From Spirosoma aerolatum (GTDB lineage Bacteria > Bacteroidota > Bacteroidia > Cytophagales > Spirosomataceae): a DNA stretch of 64,000 nucleotides. A program made the translations under genes and the position numbers. The DNA is taken from the NCBI RefSeq assembly GCF_002056795.1, contig NZ_CP020104.1, forward strand, positions 5,341,501 through 5,405,500. The letters are read 5' to 3'. The notes under the pieces were generated by a model. It was not told where the DNA came from. It did not search any database and saw only the letters and a program-made list of their open reading frames with translations. The stretch's first letter is position 1, and each line of letters opens with the position of its first letter. Of the stretch, positions 53,043 through 61,422 are shown one piece after another.

Positions 53043-53050
53043 TACTTTTG
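53043..53050 (+). promoter_or_regulatory. Candidate -7 box upstream of cinA
   Basis: TACTTTTG matches TAnnTTTG 143 bp before the cinA ATG. It would give a long leader that contains the repeat at 53056-53191. No TTG at normal -33 spacing is present. Confidence 0.3.
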
Positions 53051-53055
53051 ACAGC

Positions 53056-53191
53056 AATGAATGCATAATGTATAATGAAGAATGAAAAATATTTTTCAAC
53101 ATCCTGATAGTCAGTAAATATTTTTTCCATTCACACCCCCGAATGCTGGCTCCAAGTCATTATTCATTATCCATTACTCATTATTCATTTC
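53056..53191 (+). repeat. Imperfect word-like inverted repeat in the cinA leader
   Basis: The left arm (53056-53090, AATGAATGCATAATG words) and the right arm (53159-53191, TCATTATTCATTATCC words) are partly complementary. The right arm ends one base before the cinA ATG (53193). The words match the perfect repeat at 7524-7587. Confidence 0.6.
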
Positions 53192-53192
53192 T

Positions 53193-54443
53193 ATGACCAA
53201 CACCATCCGTGCCGAAGTAATTACTATTGGCGACGAAATATTGTTCGGGCAAATTATCGATACGAATACCGCCTGGATTGGCACCGAACTTACCAACATT
53301 GGGATTCGAACCGTTCGTAAATCGTCGGTAGGCGATCAGGCCGACGTTATCCTGCAGGTGCTGCACGAAGCCCATCAACGGGCTGATGTCATCATCATTA
53401 CGGGTGGCCTGGGCCCAACCAAAGACGACATTACCAAGAAAACGCTTTGCACCTATTTTGGCGTCGACATGGTCAGAAATCCCGATGCACTGGCCTTGGT
53501 AACCAGCTTTTTTGCCAAGCGAGGCCGGGAAATGACCGACTTAAACCGTGCCCAGGCCGACCTGCCCGCCAATGCCGTTTATATCCAGAACGATTGGGGA
53601 ACCGCTCCAGGCATGTGGTTTGAACATGAAGGACGGGTGTATGTATCGCTTCCGGGGGTTCCCTTCGAGATGAAGCACCTCATGACGAACCGGATTTTGC
53701 CAAAGCTGACCACCCATTTCCAGACCCCGATCATCAAACACAAAATGATTCGGACGGTAGGTATTGGCGAATCGTTTCTGGCGGAACGGATCGAAGCCTG
53801 GGAAGACGCCCTACCCGACCATATCAAACTCGCTTACCTACCCAGCTTTGGTGGGGTAAAACTTCGGTTAACAGCAACCGGCGACAATGAGAACGTACTT
53901 GATCAGGAATTGGCCGATCAGGTAGAAAAGGTAATGCCTCTTATTAGCAAGCACGTATTTGGCTTCGACAATGACGAACTCGAAGACGTGGTTGGGCGAT
54001 TACTGAAAGAAAAAAACCTTACACTGGGCATTGCTGAAAGTTGCACAGGTGGTTATGTATCATCACAGATTACCAAAGTGCCAGGGTCGTCGGCTTATTT
54101 CTGGGGAAGTATTGTAAGTTATAGCAACGCTGTAAAAGTAGCCTCCCTGGGGGTAAAACCCGAAACGCTGGAACTCTTTGGCGCGGTAAGTGAGGAAACG
54201 GTACGCCAAATGGCCGAAGGTGTCCGAACCGCACTCGGCACAAACGTAGGAATTGCCACCAGCGGAATTGCAGGGCCCGACGGAGGTACACCCGATAAAC
54301 CCGTTGGAACGATCTGGATTGCCTGTGCGACGGACACCCGTACGGTTACGCGGCTGCTCAAACTAGGCCAGTACCGCGACCAGAACATCCAGCTTACCAG
54401 CACCTATTTGCTCAACATGCTGCGGGAAGAAATTATGAACTAG
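53193..54443 (+). CDS. cinA: CinA-family protein (MoCF-like plus amidohydrolase domain)
   Basis: A 416-residue two-domain protein. The N-terminal MoCF/MogA-like domain (1-170) has ITIGDEILFGQIIDTN and ITGGLGPTKDD. The C-terminal CinA domain (about 255-410) has IAESCTGGYVSSQITKVPGS and ATSGIAGPDGGTP, the signature of nicotinamide-mononucleotide amidohydrolase (PncC activity). The pair of domains fits ADP-ribose pyrophosphatase and NMN deamidase roles in NAD recycling. It is called competence/damage-inducible for historical reasons. Confidence 0.95.
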   Translation: MTNTIRAEVITIGDEILFGQIIDTNTAWIGTELTNIGIRTVRKSSVGDQADVILQVLHEAHQRADVIIITGGLGPTKDDITKKTLCTYFGVDMVRNPDALALVTSFFAKRGREMTDLNRAQADLPANAVYIQNDWGTAPGMWFEHEGRVYVSLPGVPFEMKHLMTNRILPKLTTHFQTPIIKHKMIRTVGIGESFLAERIEAWEDALPDHIKLAYLPSFGGVKLRLTATGDNENVLDQELADQVEKVMPLISKHVFGFDNDELEDVVGRLLKEKNLTLGIAESCTGGYVSSQITKVPGSSAYFWGSIVSYSNAVKVASLGVKPETLELFGAVSEETVRQMAEGVRTALGTNVGIATSGIAGPDGGTPDKPVGTIWIACATDTRTVTRLLKLGQYRDQNIQLTSTYLLNMLREEIMN

Positions 54444-54454
54444 TATGTAGGATT

Positions 54455-54524
54455 GAGGAGCGGGGAGCGAGAATGGTTGGTAAACGATGCGTCAGCCCTT
54501 TTAACTCCTCGCTCCCCGCTCCTC
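54455..54524. repeat. 17-bp perfect inverted repeat between cinA and the E2 gene
   Basis: Arms 54455-54471 (GAGGAGCGGGGAGCGAG) and 54508-54524 are perfect complements around a 36-nt spacer. It sits between two plus-strand genes, starting 12 bp after the cinA stop and ending 15 bp before the E2 ATG. It resembles the GGAGTGAGGAGC word next to fabG (21147-21160). Confidence 0.8.
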
Positions 54525-54538
54525 GCTCTTTAACGAAT

Positions 54539-56005
54539 ATGGCGCTCATCGACATGATTATGCCCAAAATGGGCGAAAGTATAATGGAATGTACGGTTAT
54601 TACCTGGTTGAAACAACCGGGCGACCGTATCGAAGCCGACGAGTCAGTACTGGAAGTGGCGACCGATAAAGTTGACACGGAAGTACCAGCTCCGTTTGCG
54701 GGCGTTTTGAAAGAACTGTTGGTAAAAGACGGTGATGTAGTTGCGATTGGGGCGCCCATCGCCCGTATTGAAGTCGCAAAGGAATCTGCGGAACAAGCTA
54801 CCACACCCAGCAACGACCAACCCGACGACGCCTATGAAACGCCCAAAGGGATTGGCGATGTTGCCAATCCTGAATTGGCAACATCGCAGCCCGAAGCCGA
54901 AAGCCACGATGTTACCGAAGTAGCTCGTGAACTGGAAGCCAGCATTTCGGCCATGAGTAGCCGTCCGGCTGTACCAGAAACAGGAACAACGTCATCCAAA
55001 CATGTTCTGCCCAATGATGGTCCTGTTTTCGCCAACCGCTTTTATTCTCCACTGGTCCTGAATATTGCCAAGGAAGAATCCGTTTCACGCGATGAACTGG
55101 ATCGCATTCCGGGCTCTGGTGCCGACAATCGGCTGACCAAAAAGGACATTCTGGCTTATGTAATTGACCGGGCAGAAGGGAAAGTACATGGGGCATGGAA
55201 TACGGAGCAAAGGGGTAAAGACCTCGGAAAGTTTGCCGCTACAGGCTCCACGCCCCCAGCACCCAGCGTCCAGCCTACTGCACCGCGCTCACTAAATGGA
55301 CAAACCGACATCATCCAGATGGATCGGATGCGGAAAATGATTGCCCAGCGCATGGTGGAGTCGAAGCAGATTTCGCCCCACGTCAGTTCGTTTGTAGAGG
55401 CCGATATGACCCCTGTTGTCGAATGGCGAACGAAAGTCAAAGACCAGTTCAAACAGCAGACTGGCGAAAACCTGACCTATACACCTCTATTGGTTGAAGC
55501 CGTTGTTAAAGCCATCAAAGACTTCCCGATGATCAATATTTCGGTAGAAGGCGATACGATTCTGGTCAAAAAACAGGTCAATATTGGTATGGCAGTGGCT
55601 TTGCCCAACGGTAATCTGATTGTCCCCGTTATCCATAATGCTGACCAGTATAATCTGGTAGGGTTGACAAAAAAGGTGAATGATCTGACCAAACGGGCCC
55701 GTGAGAATAAATTAACAGCCGACGATTTGGCGGGTGGCACCTACACCATCTCCAATATCGGTACGTTTGGCAACCTCATGGGCACACCGATCATTGTACA
55801 GCCCCAGGTTGCGATTATGGCCTTTGGTGCCATTGTCAAAAAACCGGCAGTCATCGAAACGCCACAGGGCGATTTTATTGGTATTCGTCAATTAATGTTC
55901 CTTTCCCACTCGTATGACCACCGCGTTGTCGATGGCTCATTAGGCGGTCAATTTGTCCGGCGCGTCGCCGATTATCTTGAACAATTTAAACCGGGATTTA
56001 GCTGA
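54539..56005 (+). CDS. Lipoyl-dependent 2-oxo acid dehydrogenase E2 (dihydrolipoamide acyltransferase)
   Basis: A 488-residue E2 protein from the ATG at 54539. The lipoyl domain carries Lys44 in ATDKVDTE. A Pro/Ala-rich linker leads to the E1/E3-binding domain (about 175-215; SPLVLNIAKEE, NRLTKKDILAYV). The catalytic domain starts near 265 (MDRMRKMIAQRMVESKQ) and ends with the active-site SYDHRVVDGSLGGQ. Single-lipoyl architecture fits a branched-chain 2-oxo acid dehydrogenase, but pyruvate or 2-oxoglutarate forms cannot be excluded. E1 and E3 genes are not adjacent. Confidence 0.93.
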   Translation: MALIDMIMPKMGESIMECTVITWLKQPGDRIEADESVLEVATDKVDTEVPAPFAGVLKELLVKDGDVVAIGAPIARIEVAKESAEQATTPSNDQPDDAYETPKGIGDVANPELATSQPEAESHDVTEVARELEASISAMSSRPAVPETGTTSSKHVLPNDGPVFANRFYSPLVLNIAKEESVSRDELDRIPGSGADNRLTKKDILAYVIDRAEGKVHGAWNTEQRGKDLGKFAATGSTPPAPSVQPTAPRSLNGQTDIIQMDRMRKMIAQRMVESKQISPHVSSFVEADMTPVVEWRTKVKDQFKQQTGENLTYTPLLVEAVVKAIKDFPMINISVEGDTILVKKQVNIGMAVALPNGNLIVPVIHNADQYNLVGLTKKVNDLTKRARENKLTADDLAGGTYTISNIGTFGNLMGTPIIVQPQVAIMAFGAIVKKPAVIETPQGDFIGIRQLMFLSHSYDHRVVDGSLGGQFVRRVADYLEQFKPGFS

Positions 56006-56116
56006 TTTCAGGATTAATCTGATTTTGTAGAAGCGTTTCAAGGAAGCGAAAAGCGAAATTAGATTAATCTAAAACCCCTTCAATCCTGGCCGCGTCGGCG
56101 GTCCGATCAGACAATT

Positions 56117-56644
56117 ATGAAACAACGCATTGCCATCGACATGGATGATGTCATGGCCGACACACACGCTAAATTCGTCAAACTCTATCTGGAGGGCGAA
56201 ATGCCCCTCTACACCCTCGATGAATTGAAAGAAAAGTCCTTTCACGAGCTGTTCGACGAACATGAATACCTTGCTTTGTCGCAACGGGTGTACGAACCTG
56301 GCTTCTTTGCTGACATTGAGGTGATGGAAGGGGCACAGGAAGTCATTGCCGAGCTGATGCAGAAATATGATGTTTTTGTGGCATCGGCCGCTCAGGAATT
56401 CCCTAACTCACTTCGCGAAAAATGGGACTGGCTGCAACGGCACTTTCCGGCCATTACCTGGCATAACTATATTTTTCTAGGCGATAAAAGTGTCCTAAAT
56501 ACAGACTATCTGATCGACGATTTACCCCGAAACCTCCGCACGTTTCAGGGAGAGGGCTTTCTTTTCGATGCACTTCATAACCGTGAAGACACTCAGTTTC
56601 GGCGGGTTAAATCATGGCATGACATCGCTAAAGCGCTTTTGTAG
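56117..56644 (+). CDS. 5'(3')-deoxyribonucleotidase, HAD family
   Basis: A 175-residue HAD hydrolase. The catalytic motif is IAIDMDDVMADTHAKF (Asp8 nucleophile and Asp10), followed by VFVASAAQEFPNS and DYLIDDLPRNL. The pattern matches the NT5C-type pyrimidine 5'-nucleotidases, which remove phosphate from deoxynucleotides. It is a single gene, closed by a strong two-way terminator. Confidence 0.88.
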   Translation: MKQRIAIDMDDVMADTHAKFVKLYLEGEMPLYTLDELKEKSFHELFDEHEYLALSQRVYEPGFFADIEVMEGAQEVIAELMQKYDVFVASAAQEFPNSLREKWDWLQRHFPAITWHNYIFLGDKSVLNTDYLIDDLPRNLRTFQGEGFLFDALHNREDTQFRRVKSWHDIAKALL

Positions 56645-56664
56645 TTACTTGTTCTTCTAAATAA

Positions 56665-56700
56665 AACGAAAAAGCCCTGAACATTCAGGGCTTTTTCGTT
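56665..56700. terminator. Bidirectional terminator between nucleotidase and desaturase
   Basis: A perfect 17-bp stem (56665-56681 with 56684-56700) has A5 in the left arm and T5 in the right. It lies between the convergent stops at 56644 and 56732 and can stop both. Confidence 0.9.
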
Positions 56701-56731
56701 GCCTTCTCGGGCTATGTACGTCCATTTTAAT

Positions 56732-57544
56732 CTAGCTTTCCACTTCCTCCTGAACATCAACCCGACGGTCATGGCCTACTTCCTGCTGTGCCTTCTTAGC
56801 CTCTGCCGACGGACGCAACCGAACGATGTGCAGTTTATGCAGAATACCGATGAGGGGATAGGTTGGATCGAATTCAAACCATTTGGCGCCAAAATTAGCG
56901 GCATTAGGCCGTTTGTGGTGGTTGTTTTGGAACAGCTCACCCATCATAACCACATCCAACACCAGCGAATTTTTCGATTGATCATGGTTGTCGAAGTTCG
57001 AATAGCCGTACTTATGACCACTCCAGTTGATGATAGCTCCATGTACAGGCCCCATTACAAAATGGACTGGCAACAGGAAGAAAAACGCCCAGTGCATATC
57101 CAGATAAATGAAGGCAAAAATGTAAAATACGCTGTAGAGCACCCCCCAGCCGATACGCGACACCCACGAATCACCCAGTTTTTCAATAAAATTCCATTCG
57201 GGGTAATTACGGTCGAACTGACGCTCAACAGCATATTTACGGTGCAGAACGGCGTTATAAATATCTTTGGTTTTCCACATCATGGTGAAGATGTTCTTAG
57301 TATGATGCGGAGAATGAGGATCTTTTTCTGTATCACTGAACGCGTGGTGCATTCGATGCAGGACAGCATAAGCCCGTGGGCTCAAGTACGATGACCCCTG
57401 CGAGATATACGTCAGCGTGTAAAAAAACCGCTCCCAGAATTTGCTCATTGAGAACATTTTATGGGCAGAATAGCGGTGTAAAAAAAATGTTTGGCAGAAC
57501 AGGGACAAATACCAGTGCCCAATGAACGCGGCCAGTACAATCAC
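56732..57544 (-). CDS. Acyl-CoA desaturase (stearoyl-CoA 9-desaturase type)
   Basis: A 270-residue membrane di-iron desaturase. The three histidine boxes are HRYSAH (about 23), HRMHHAFSD (about 63) and NNHHKRPNAANF (about 208), with two pairs of TM helices between them. It introduces a double bond into acyl chains and adjusts membrane fluidity. The start is GTG at 57544, because no ATG lies in frame upstream before a stop. A TAGTTTTG -7-like box is at 57603-57596. Confidence 0.93.
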   Translation of the reverse strand: MIVLAAFIGHWYLSLFCQTFFLHRYSAHKMFSMSKFWERFFYTLTYISQGSSYLSPRAYAVLHRMHHAFSDTEKDPHSPHHTKNIFTMMWKTKDIYNAVLHRKYAVERQFDRNYPEWNFIEKLGDSWVSRIGWGVLYSVFYIFAFIYLDMHWAFFFLLPVHFVMGPVHGAIINWSGHKYGYSNFDNHDQSKNSLVLDVVMMGELFQNNHHKRPNAANFGAKWFEFDPTYPLIGILHKLHIVRLRPSAEAKKAQQEVGHDRRVDVQEEVES

Positions 57545-57595
57545 AAGCTTTACTAAATTAAAGGGTGAAACTACAAGTCACTAAAAATAGTAATA

Positions 57596-57603
57596 CAAAA
57601 CTA
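57596..57603 (-). promoter_or_regulatory. Candidate -7 box of the desaturase gene
   Basis: On the minus strand TAGTTTTG matches TAnnTTTG about 50 bp before the GTG start at 57544. No TTG is found at the expected -33 distance. Confidence 0.35.
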
Positions 57604-57697
57604 ACGAATTTCCATTGGATTAGCCCTAGCTTCCTCAAATAATTTAAGTCTGGACCACATCTATTTATCCTATGAAAGCCAGAGACCTATAGCCTCT

Positions 57698-58357
57698 TTA
57701 GTTTGTTGTCGTTGCATATTGCAGCAGATTGGCTCCCATTCGCAATGCCTGCTGACGAACGGTTTCGGGGTCATTATATACGCTCTGATCTTCCCAACCA
57801 TTGCCTAAATCGCACTCGTAGCTGTAAAAACAAACCAGCCGTCCTTGGTAAATCAATCCAAAACCTTGGGGTGCCTTGCCATCATGCTCATGCACTTTAG
57901 GTAGTCCATTCGGGAATTTAAACTTTTGCTGATAGACAGGGTGGTTGAATGGCAGTTCGATAAAATTCAGTTCAGGAAATACTTTTTTCATTTCCCGGCG
58001 GATAAACTTATCCAGTCCATAGTTGTCGTCGATATGCAAAAAGCCGCCCGACATCAGATACCGACGCAGATTCTGCACTTCGGCATCATTGAACGTAACG
58101 TTTCCGTGACCCGTCATGTGGACAAACGGATACCCAAAAATATCGGGGCTTCCGGCTTCTACGATGTCTTCTTCCGGGAAGATGTTCATACGCAGATTAG
58201 CATTGGCAAACTTGATCAGGTTCGGCAACGAGGTTTTATTGGCATACCAGTCGCCCCCACCCCCATATTTTAACTTGGCAATTTTGTAGGCGTATTGCGC
58301 CTGCACAACAAAAGATGTCGACAGCAGAATGGTGAAAACAAGCAGTAGCTTTCTCAT
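57698..58357 (-). CDS. DUF4159-domain protein, exported
   Basis: A 219-residue protein with a signal peptide (cut near VQAQ). The DUF4159 core shows KLKYGGGGDWYANKTSLPNL, FGYPFVHMTGHGNV, LRRYLMSGGFLHIDDNYG and PLPFNHPVY-like segments. The fold is related to class I glutamine-amidotransferase-like domains, but no catalytic Cys is evident. It overlaps rsmE by 4 bp (ATGA at 58354-58357), so its translation is coupled to RsmE. The function is unknown. Confidence 0.9.
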   Translation of the reverse strand: MRKLLLVFTILLSTSFVVQAQYAYKIAKLKYGGGGDWYANKTSLPNLIKFANANLRMNIFPEEDIVEAGSPDIFGYPFVHMTGHGNVTFNDAEVQNLRRYLMSGGFLHIDDNYGLDKFIRREMKKVFPELNFIELPFNHPVYQQKFKFPNGLPKVHEHDGKAPQGFGLIYQGRLVCFYSYECDLGNGWEDQSVYNDPETVRQQALRMGANLLQYATTTN

Positions 58358-59061
58358 GTATTTACAAAATTCAATAGCTGACAGGCTGTAAGGGCGGCCG
58401 TTTCGGTTCGGAGTCGATTCGCCCCTAGCGTTACCATCCGAAAACCAGCCGAAGCCGCCTGTTGCAATTCGATTTCCGAAAAATCGCCTTCGGGTCCAAT
58501 CAGCACGGCATATCGACGGTTTGCTACGGCCACTTTTGCTAAGTTAATCACTGGTTCATTAGCAGACGAATTCACGCCAGGTAAATGTGCAATAAACCGC
58601 TCTGCTTCGTCGATTGTTTTGGTCAGTTCACCAAAGGTAACGGCCTCATCCAGACGGGGTAAAAACGACTGCAATGACTGTTTCATAGCTGCAATCGCAA
58701 TCTTCTCCAGCCGCTCCAGTTTGAGCACCCGACGCTCGGAATGCTGCCCATAAAAGAAGCTGATCCGCTCAATCCCAACCTCGACGGCTTTTTCCACAAA
58801 CCATTCGATACGGTCCAGATTTTTGGTTGGCGCCACACAGATTCGGACCGAAAACGGTCTTCCCGGTGTCGTCTCAGTCTCGGTTATCTGAAACCCACAA
58901 CGCCGAACATCGGCCTGAGTTATAACGGCAGTGTATCGATTTCCGTGTCCATCCGTAACAGCAATAATCTCGCCAACCCCTAAACGCAATGTTTTGACCG
59001 CATGGCGCGAATCGTCTTCACTCAAATAAGAAACCGGATCCGGTTGATAAAATAAGTGCAT
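58354..59061 (-). CDS. rsmE: 16S rRNA (uracil-1498-N3)-methyltransferase
   Basis: A 235-residue SPOUT methyltransferase. An N-terminal PUA-like domain contains HAVKTLRLGVGEIIAVTDG. The knotted C-terminal domain shows KNLDRIEWFVEKAVEVGIER, FLPRLDEAVTF and the SAM site VLIGPEGDFSEIE, then TLGANRLRTETAAL. It methylates N3 of U1498 in 16S rRNA. It is the first gene of a two-gene unit with the DUF4159 protein. Confidence 0.95.
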   Translation of the reverse strand: MHLFYQPDPVSYLSEDDSRHAVKTLRLGVGEIIAVTDGHGNRYTAVITQADVRRCGFQITETETTPGRPFSVRICVAPTKNLDRIEWFVEKAVEVGIERISFFYGQHSERRVLKLERLEKIAIAAMKQSLQSFLPRLDEAVTFGELTKTIDEAERFIAHLPGVNSSANEPVINLAKVAVANRRYAVLIGPEGDFSEIELQQAASAGFRMVTLGANRLRTETAALTACQLLNFVNT

Positions 59062-59194
59062 ATGTATTCTATGAATGAGACTGTTGCCAAATTAGAAAGG
59101 AACTGACCCAAAACTAACGGCAAAAACCATAGCCTCTTACGACAGGCGGGTACTGCTAATAAAAGCCAACGGAACCCAGCCCGTCGTTTTTTTG

Positions 59195-59202
59195 TAATTT
59201 TG
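59195..59202 (+). promoter_or_regulatory. Candidate -7 box of mtaB
   Basis: TAATTTTG matches TAnnTTTG and lies 19 bp before the GTG at 59221. The TTG at 59200 falls inside this box, so it is unlikely to be the start codon. Confidence 0.4.
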
Positions 59203-59220
59203 CAAGATAGATCATCTGCT

Positions 59221-60549
59221 GTGAAAAAAGTCGCTTTTTATACACTCGGTTGTAAACTAAATTTTTCCGAAACGTCTACGCTTGCCCGGCTGATGGAGCA
59301 GCATGGATACGAACGCGTAGAATTCAATGAGCAACCCGACATCTTCATCATCAACACCTGCTCCGTGACCGACAATGCCGACAAAAAATGCCGGAAAATC
59401 GTCCGCGAAGCTCAGAAGATAAACCCCGATGGCTATGTAGCTATCTTGGGCTGCTATGCCCAACTGAAGCCACAGGAGATTTCCGAAATTCCGGGTGTCG
59501 ATGCGGTATTGGGTGCATCGGAGAAATTCCGGCTGCACGAGCTGATGCCAACGTTTGTAAAAGTTCCCACTGGCCAACCTGCGCAGGTTTTCAACTCTCC
59601 CATCGAAGAAGCCATCGAATACCATGCTTCCTACTCCCTCAACGACCGAACCCGAACGTTCCTGAAAGTACAGGACGGCTGCGATTATCCCTGTGCCTAC
59701 TGCACCATTCCGCTGGCACGGGGCAAGAGCCGTTCGGATACCGTTGCCAACGTCGTAAAAGCAGCCCAGGAAATTGCGGGGAGAGGTGTAAAGGAGATTG
59801 TACTGACCGGGGTAAATATCGGTGACTTTGGTCTGATCAATGGCCAGCGGCAGGAAACATTTTTCGATCTGGTACGAGCCTTGGACGACGTAGAAGGCAT
59901 CGAACGGTTCCGTATATCCAGCATCGAGCCAAATTTACTGACCGACGAAATCATTGCCTTTGTAGCACAGTCGAAACGATTCGTTCCGCATTTTCATATA
60001 CCCTTACAGTCAGGTAGTAACCGGGTGTTAGGCCTGATGCGTCGTCGATACAAACGCGAACTGTATGCCGATCGGGTCCAGAAAATCAAAGAATTGATGC
60101 CGCATGCCTGCATTGGTGTGGATGTGATTGTAGGCCATCCTGGCGAAACAGATACTGAATTCAAGGAGACCTATCTGTTTCTAAACGAATTGTCGATTTC
60201 GTATCTGCACGTATTTACGTATTCGGAGCGGCCCAATACGACGGCTTTAGGTATTAAACCGATTGTGCCCAATCATGTACGGGCCGAGCGGTCTAAAATG
60301 TTACATATTCTATCAGACAAAAAACGTCGTTCCTTTTACGACGCTCAGGTTGGCCAAACAGCCACTGTATTGTTTGAAGAAGATGTTCAGGAAGGCCTGA
60401 TGCAGGGATTTACCGAAAACTACGTCCGGGTTGTGGCCAAATACGACCCTTTACTCATCAATGAAACGCTCCCTGTGCGCTTGACGGCCGTTAACAGCGA
60501 TGGCTTGATGGAAGTCGAAGAGCCTGAAGTGGTTTTAGAGAAGCATTGA
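59221..60549 (+). CDS. mtaB: tRNA t6A37 methylthiotransferase MtaB
   Basis: A 442-residue radical SAM enzyme starting with GTG (KKVAFYTLGCKLNFSETS). The N-terminal UPF0004 cluster Cys residues are in LGCKLN, NTCSVTD and LGCYAQ. The radical SAM Cx3Cx2C motif is CDYPCAYCTIPLARG (about 150). The C-terminal TRAM domain binds tRNA. The enzyme turns t6A37 into ms2t6A37 in ANN-decoding tRNAs. The CKLNFSE form and lack of extra N-terminus point to MtaB rather than MiaB or RimO. Confidence 0.94.
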   Translation: MKKVAFYTLGCKLNFSETSTLARLMEQHGYERVEFNEQPDIFIINTCSVTDNADKKCRKIVREAQKINPDGYVAILGCYAQLKPQEISEIPGVDAVLGASEKFRLHELMPTFVKVPTGQPAQVFNSPIEEAIEYHASYSLNDRTRTFLKVQDGCDYPCAYCTIPLARGKSRSDTVANVVKAAQEIAGRGVKEIVLTGVNIGDFGLINGQRQETFFDLVRALDDVEGIERFRISSIEPNLLTDEIIAFVAQSKRFVPHFHIPLQSGSNRVLGLMRRRYKRELYADRVQKIKELMPHACIGVDVIVGHPGETDTEFKETYLFLNELSISYLHVFTYSERPNTTALGIKPIVPNHVRAERSKMLHILSDKKRRSFYDAQVGQTATVLFEEDVQEGLMQGFTENYVRVVAKYDPLLINETLPVRLTAVNSDGLMEVEEPEVVLEKH

Positions 60550-60559
60550 ATTAGTCATC

Positions 60560-60631
60560 AACCGCAAAGGCGCGAAGACGCAAAGTATTTCACAATAGTG
60601 TATTTCTTTGCGTCTTCGCGCCTTTGCGGTT
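60560..60631. repeat. 26-bp perfect inverted repeat (CGCAAAGGCGC type)
   Basis: Arms 60560-60585 and 60606-60631 are perfect complements around a 20-nt spacer. They start 10 bp after the mtaB stop. The arms share CGCAAAGGCGC with the repeat at 15546-15613. Both flanking genes are on the plus strand, so it may end the mtaB transcript. Confidence 0.88.
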
Positions 60632-60681
60632 AATTAAACTATTGAGATTAAGTCAATAAGTTTTACTCTCTCATTTATTCT

Positions 60682-61044
60682 ATGTCCCTACTTACCAAAA
60701 TTCTGATCGGCCTTGTTGCCCTGGAACACATCTATATACTTTGGCTGGAAATGTTTGCCTGGACTACCCGTGGCCGTAAAACGTTCCGATCGCTTCCGGC
60801 TGAGTTGTTTGAACCTACCAAATCACTGGCGGCCAATCAGGGACTATATAATGGTTTTCTGGCGGCAGGATTGATCTGGTCGCTCTTGATTCAGGACCCA
60901 GCCTGGTGCGTAAACGTCGCTATTTTTTTCCTGGGTTGCGTCATTGTAGCGGGTGTGTTTGGGGCTTTAACAGCACAAAAATCTATCTTCTGGGTTCAGG
61001 CGATGCCCGCCATTATCGCCTTACTGGTTTTGCTGCTGACCTAA
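60682..61044 (+). CDS. DUF1304-family membrane protein
   Basis: A 120-residue protein with four TM helices: KILIGLVALEHIYILWLEMF, LAANQGLYNGFLAAGLIWSL, VAIFFLGCVIVAGVFGALTA and FWVQAMPAIIALLVLLL. The ALEHIYILWLEMF and NQGLYNGFLAAG motifs are typical of DUF1304. The function is not known. It stands alone. Confidence 0.88.
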   Translation: MSLLTKILIGLVALEHIYILWLEMFAWTTRGRKTFRSLPAELFEPTKSLAANQGLYNGFLAAGLIWSLLIQDPAWCVNVAIFFLGCVIVAGVFGALTAQKSIFWVQAMPAIIALLVLLLT

Positions 61045-61375
61045 ATCCGTTCGGGTTGATCGGGTGCTGCCTAGAATAGTCAGATACTGTAATGTGTTAC
61101 AAGATGGTGTTTAACAACCCTAGTCCATATAAGCGTTTGAAACTAGGCCTAAACAACTTATTTCCCTTCATAATTTAGCAAGACAAAACCATTGTTGGCC
61201 CAAGTAGTAATGTTCTAATAGGGCTTCTATGCCTAACTATTCTTACATATGCATAAAACAGGAAACCGCCCCCAAGTGGGAGCGGCTCCATGAGTACAAC
61301 AAAACCACAGATAAAACTGCCAGACATTATGGCTAGACAGGGTGCCTGTGGCTCAGTTGATGTATAATATGCTCA
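61045..61375. other. Convergent intergenic region
   Basis: About 330 bp between the DUF1304 gene and the terminator-like repeat before amt. I see a short imperfect hairpin near 61270-61290 (CCGCCCCCAAGTGGGAGCGG) but no ORF, RNA gene or promoter that I can support. Confidence 0.4.
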
Positions 61376-61416
61376 GTATGATGTAGGTCATGCGTATTCA
61401 ATAACCTACATCATAC
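61376..61416. terminator. Inverted repeat between DUF1304 and amt
   Basis: A perfect 13-bp stem (GTATGATGTAGGT at 61376-61388 with 61404-61416, loop of 15) ends 6 bp before the amt stop. It lies between convergent genes and may stop transcription. GATGTATGATG-like words also occur near 46700-46770. Confidence 0.7.
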
Positions 61417-61422
61417 ATTCGT

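Noticed and set aside
56699..57394. 231-codon plus-strand ORF opposite the desaturase gene
   Set aside because: The minus strand carries all three desaturase histidine boxes, and the plus ORF crosses the terminator.
61340..61366. tRNA-like text (GGTGCCTGTGGCTCAGTTG)
   Set aside because: It resembles a tRNA 5' end, but no D-arm partner, anticodon arm, T arm or acceptor complement follows.
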